From Candidatus Zixiibacteriota bacterium (GTDB lineage Bacteria; Zixibacteria; MSB-5A5; GN15; FEB-12): a DNA stretch of 14,585 nt. The stretch lies in assembly GCA_022570975.1 (NCBI GenBank), contig JACZYS010000006.1, positions 1 to 14,585 of the forward strand, read 5' to 3'. The notes beneath the pieces were generated by a model. The model ran no database searches, was not told where the DNA came from, and was given only the letters and a program-made list of their open reading frames with translations. Shown piece by piece: positions 11,706 to 14,585 of this stretch (within the stretch, counting starts at the first letter, position 1; each line of letters opens with the position of its first letter). Position numbers and translations under genes: made by a program.

Positions 11706-14585
11706 TTAAGGAGCAATACGCCCTTGCGGGGTAGCTCCAAGTAACCGCTGAAGCAGGGGGTCGTTTAAATTTATCTTGTAAGTTGCAAACAACTCGGCGG
11801 CATCAAAAATCTCGTTAGAGCGGCTTGGGTACTGAGAAAGTATTGAATAAAGTTTTCTGAAACCATAATTGCTGTTGGGGTTCATCTTAAACGCCTCCCA
11901 GCAGATATCAATGCCTTCATTTATCAAAACGGTATCATTATTAACTTTGCCAAGTTCAACTTTTGCCAGACCCAAGTCCTGGGCGTAAAATATATTTTCC
12001 GGATTTGACTCTGCAAATGCGGAGATTGAATCATGCATTAAGTTTACCAAAGAATCAACAGCTCCAGTATCACCTTGTGCAGCCAGCAGATCTCCCAAAA
12101 GAAGATAGCTCTGCCAATATTCCGGATAAACTTCAATAATTTTTTTAGCCATTAATTCCGCTCTGGTTGTATCTTTTTGTATGAGAAGCTCATTAAATAT
12201 TCTTATGGAATTAATTCCAACTCCGAGGAAAACCCCGGTAGCGTTTTCATCCCGATAGACTTCAGAACTTTCATAGCCGGAAAAATTATAGGTGTTCATG
12301 TAAAGATCATATCCCTTTTCCACATCAATATTTCTGGGCATGGCCTCTTTTTCCAGCTTGTATAACAGTCCGGTGGCATTGGCTCTCTGTCTCAAGTTCA
12401 ACGGAGATTCTGCATACGGCAGAGAACTGAAATATATTGGCTGTTTAAACTCCCATCCGTTGCCGCTGTCAGTTTTCCTTATTGATTCAATAACAATTTC
12501 ATCAACCATCATATCCTGAACTTTTACAACCCGGTCCTGATAATAATAGGGGCTTAAATAAGTCTGCCTTTTCCTCGCCTTATCAGTAAATCTTTTCGCC
12601 GGTCTTTTTGATTTCCCGCCTCTTTCTTCATATTCATTCCACAAAATCTGTTCATCGGTCAAAGAGATAGGAACTCCATGCCTGTTTTTCATTTGGGCAA
12701 CATACCAGTCAGTATTAAGAAGGGATAAATTCACCACCCTGATATCTTTTCGGTAGTTATAAACTTCCTGGATGCACCAGACCGGGAAAGTGTCATTATC
12801 ACCTGAGGTGAACAAGATTGCGTTTGGTTCACAGGTATCTAAGATGCTGGCCGCATAATTATATGGAATGAAATTTTTTGAACGGTCACTGGCATGATAA
12901 TTGTGAGAAAAAGTTACGGCCGGCAGAAACACCAGAAGAGATGTGGCATATACGGCCGTTTTCATTTTGTCGGGATTGCTTTTTTGCACAGCATTTTTTA
13001 TAATTTGCATCAAAGCGGAAACACCCATGCCAATTGCAATTCCGAAAAAGACAAATGCGGGTGTGAAGAAGTAATCACGGTTGCGCACTTCCAGATATGC
13101 GTCTCCGGTCACGGCGCTGTACCTGGTTCCATCGGCAAAATTCATATACAAGACCAACCCTACCGAGCAGAGTAATATCAAAGTCAAAAAGGGCAGGCCA
13201 ATTTCTATCCTCTTTTTTATAGCCACAATCAGTCCCAGCATTCCCAGAGCAAAAAACGATAAAATAAATGACCAGCCTGTTTCTGAATACTGCTCCTCAA
13301 AATAAGACCAGAAGCCCATGTGCGCATGTCTTCCAAGCTGATTTGACCATGATCCTCTGCGGTTGAACATTCTGTCAATCATGGAGGTCTGACCATATTG
13401 CTTACGGTCTAAGAAATTGACAAAGGTATTCATGTCACGTGAGGGATTGTTTTCATCAATCCTGGGATTAAGTTCTGAGCGAATTGGAATATAAAGATGA
13501 ACTGACATGCCAATTAAGGCTATCATGATAATTCCGATCGCTGTTTTCCATTTGAAATCAACTTTCCCTTGAGATTTTAAGGCAGCTCCGGCATATCCAA
13601 TAAGTACGGCAATAATTGTAAAGACCAGATATTTTGTCATGCTGGTATTAATTTCGAAAAGGAAATCACTCAAGAAATAAATTGGTATTAGTATAGCCGC
13701 CATCGAAATATATTTATGTATCGGCTTAATCTCTTTTGATAAGATCAGAAATGGAAGGAACAGAAACAGAGCCGAGTTGGTAATGATAATATATTCTTTG
13801 AAACCAATCATCACAGAAGAGACCGAGGCAATAGCAATAAGGATGGCCCAGTTTATTTTTTTGTAGAGGTAAACAAATATGCCTACTCCCATAATTACGG
13901 AAATAACTTTAAACAGACCCGCCTCTGGCAATATCATTATTAAAATAAGTTCAACAATTCCAAAAAGGCTCAAAACCACCCAGTCTTTTGGCTCTGCTTT
14001 TTTATTTAGTATGAAGAATATGGAAGCAACAGGAACAACCAAAAATACGGTCATGTGAGCCCCTATGCCCAGCAAGGCCAGATAAAATACAAGAATTAAA
14101 GTCTTGGCCTGAGCCATAGTGCCCCGTTGTTCATAAAATTTTATAGTGAGCCAGATTATTGCCACCGACAGGGCCAGAGCCATGCCATACACTTCAGCTT
14201 CCACCGAGTTTGCCCAGTTGGTTCTGGAGAATGCTACAAATAGGCCCCCACAGATTCCCCCAATATAGGCGATAAATCTATTTAGCTTATTATCTCTTTC
14301 TTCTCCAAAGAAATAACCGACCATTCTAACTGTCAGCAGATAACTGAACACGGCCGTAACAGCCGAAGAAATTACTGAAATATAATTTATTCGGTAAGAA
14401 ATATCTTCCACGAACGGAATTATGGAGAATATTCTTCCAATCAGAACAAATAGGGGGGTGCCCGGAGGATGGGGAATTCCCAGAATATATGCGCAGGCAA
14501 TAAACTCACCGCAATCCCAGAACGGAATAGACCTCTGCACCGTTAAGGCATAAGTAATAAAAGAGATCACAAATACCAACCCGGC
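11706..14585 (-). CDS. DUF2723 (TMEM260-like) polytopic membrane protein with C-terminal helical repeats, N-terminus cut by window edge
   Basis: The visible 959 residues are open to the window end with no stop. The family normally has a short basic leader before the first helix, so the start is probably 10-20 codons beyond the edge; the TTG at 14577-14579 is an unlikely start. The first loop has FWDCGEFIACAYILGIPHPPGTP (visible about 22-44), the family hallmark, whose acidic pair recalls the catalytic loop of GT-C glycosyltransferases. About a dozen membrane helices follow. EVRNRDYFF (visible 499-507) and GDNDTFPVW (595-603) are further family motifs. The remaining part is soluble, with TPR-like helical pairs from about 800 to the end (AELMAKKIIEVYPEYWQSYLLLGDLLAAQGD). 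The animal homologue TMEM260 is reported to be a protein O-mannosyltransferase, so a glycosyltransferase using a lipid-linked sugar is the best hypothesis; bacterial substrates are not known to me. The gene is probably transcribed from beyond the window. Confidence 0.9.
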   Translation of the reverse strand, partial: AGLVFVISFITYALTVQRSIPFWDCGEFIACAYILGIPHPPGTPLFVLIGRIFSIIPFVEDISYRINYISVISSAVTAVFSYLLTVRMVGYFFGEERDNKLNRFIAYIGGICGGLFVAFSRTNWANSVEAEVYGMALALSVAIIWLTIKFYEQRGTMAQAKTLILVFYLALLGIGAHMTVFLVVPVASIFFILNKKAEPKDWVVLSLFGIVELILIMILPEAGLFKVISVIMGVGIFVYLYKKINWAILIAIASVSSVMIGFKEYIIITNSALFLFLPFLILSKEIKPIHKYISMAAILIPIYFLSDFLFEINTSMTKYLVFTIIAVLIGYAGAALKSQGKVDFKWKTAIGIIMIALIGMSVHLYIPIRSELNPRIDENNPSRDMNTFVNFLDRKQYGQTSMIDRMFNRRGSWSNQLGRHAHMGFWSYFEEQYSETGWSFILSFFALGMLGLIVAIKKRIEIGLPFLTLILLCSVGLVLYMNFADGTRYSAVTGDAYLEVRNRDYFFTPAFVFFGIAIGMGVSALMQIIKNAVQKSNPDKMKTAVYATSLLVFLPAVTFSHNYHASDRSKNFIPYNYAASILDTCEPNAILFTSGDNDTFPVWCIQEVYNYRKDIRVVNLSLLNTDWYVAQMKNRHGVPISLTDEQILWNEYEERGGKSKRPAKRFTDKARKRQTYLSPYYYQDRVVKVQDMMVDEIVIESIRKTDSGNGWEFKQPIYFSSLPYAESPLNLRQRANATGLLYKLEKEAMPRNIDVEKGYDLYMNTYNFSGYESSEVYRDENATGVFLGVGINSIRIFNELLIQKDTTRAELMAKKIIEVYPEYWQSYLLLGDLLAAQGDTGAVDSLVNLMHDSISAFAESNPENIFYAQDLGLAKVELGKVNNDTVLINEGIDICWEAFKMNPNSNYGFRKLYSILSQYPSRSNEIFDAAELFATYKINLNDPLLQRLLGATPQGRIAP
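11710..11738. terminator. Bulged hairpin at the convergent ends of the DUF5916 and DUF2723 genes
   Basis: GGAGC (11710-11714) pairs with GCTCC (11734-11738). After a two-base bulge TAC (11717-11719) pairs with GTA (11731-11733), and after a one-base bulge CCC (11721-11723) pairs with GGG (11728-11730) around TTGC. That gives 11 pairs, eight of them G-C. It starts 12 bp after the DUF5916 stop and lies inside the last codons of the minus-strand gene. Neither side has a proper T tract, so it may stall or protect transcript ends rather than act as an intrinsic terminator. Confidence 0.3.

Noticed and set aside
1..14585. CRISPR arrays, tRNA or rRNA genes, insertion sequences, phage genes or defence systems
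   Set aside because: No regularly spaced repeats, cloverleaf-like sequences, transposase motifs or terminal inverted repeats were seen, and all long frames are accounted for by the listed genes.

Overview
This 14.6 kb window comes from a Gram-negative (diderm) bacterium. Most products are envelope proteins: a lipoprotein, an RND transporter, a LolA-like periplasmic carrier, two predicted outer-membrane barrels and a large polytopic membrane protein. The mix of a DUF5916/CBM9-like barrel, a DUF2723 (TMEM260-like) membrane protein and a PD40 TolB-like lipoprotein is typical of the FCB superphylum and related uncultured lineages. Candidate division Zixibacteria or a neighbour is my best guess, made from family content only. 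Shine-Dalgarno sites of the AGGAG/GAGGAA type precede most genes, which argues against Bacteroidota, where they are usually weak. Apart from the first 141 bases, G+C is roughly 42% by eye.

Layout: (1) 1-141, C-terminal end of cytidylate kinase (cmk), distinctly richer in G+C than the rest. (2) 151-798 minus, an unrecognised secreted protein convergent with cmk; an A/T inverted repeat spans both gene ends. (3) 913-1983 plus, a lipoprotein with a six-bladed TolB-like propeller. (4) 2128-7235 plus, a probable four-gene operon: TetR-family regulator, MMPL/RND exporter, LolA-like periplasmic protein and an outer-membrane barrel-like protein. (5) 7283-8803 minus, a group II PLP-dependent decarboxylase, divergent from (6) 9089-11698 plus, a DUF5916 outer-membrane protein; the 285-bp gap between them holds three palindromes. 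(7) 11706 to the window end, minus, a DUF2723 membrane protein with a C-terminal helical-repeat region, lacking only its first residues beyond the window edge.

The most system-like part is the operon at 2128-7235. A proton-driven inner-membrane exporter, a soluble lipid-binding carrier and a dedicated outer-membrane protein under a local TetR repressor make a plausible inner-to-outer-membrane route for a lipid or other hydrophobic compound. The gene association itself is, as I recall, recurrent in bacteria, but cargo and mechanism are not evident here. The other units look individually transcribed. I saw no RNA genes, insertion sequences, CRISPR arrays or phage genes, and no gap over 300 bases without a gene.
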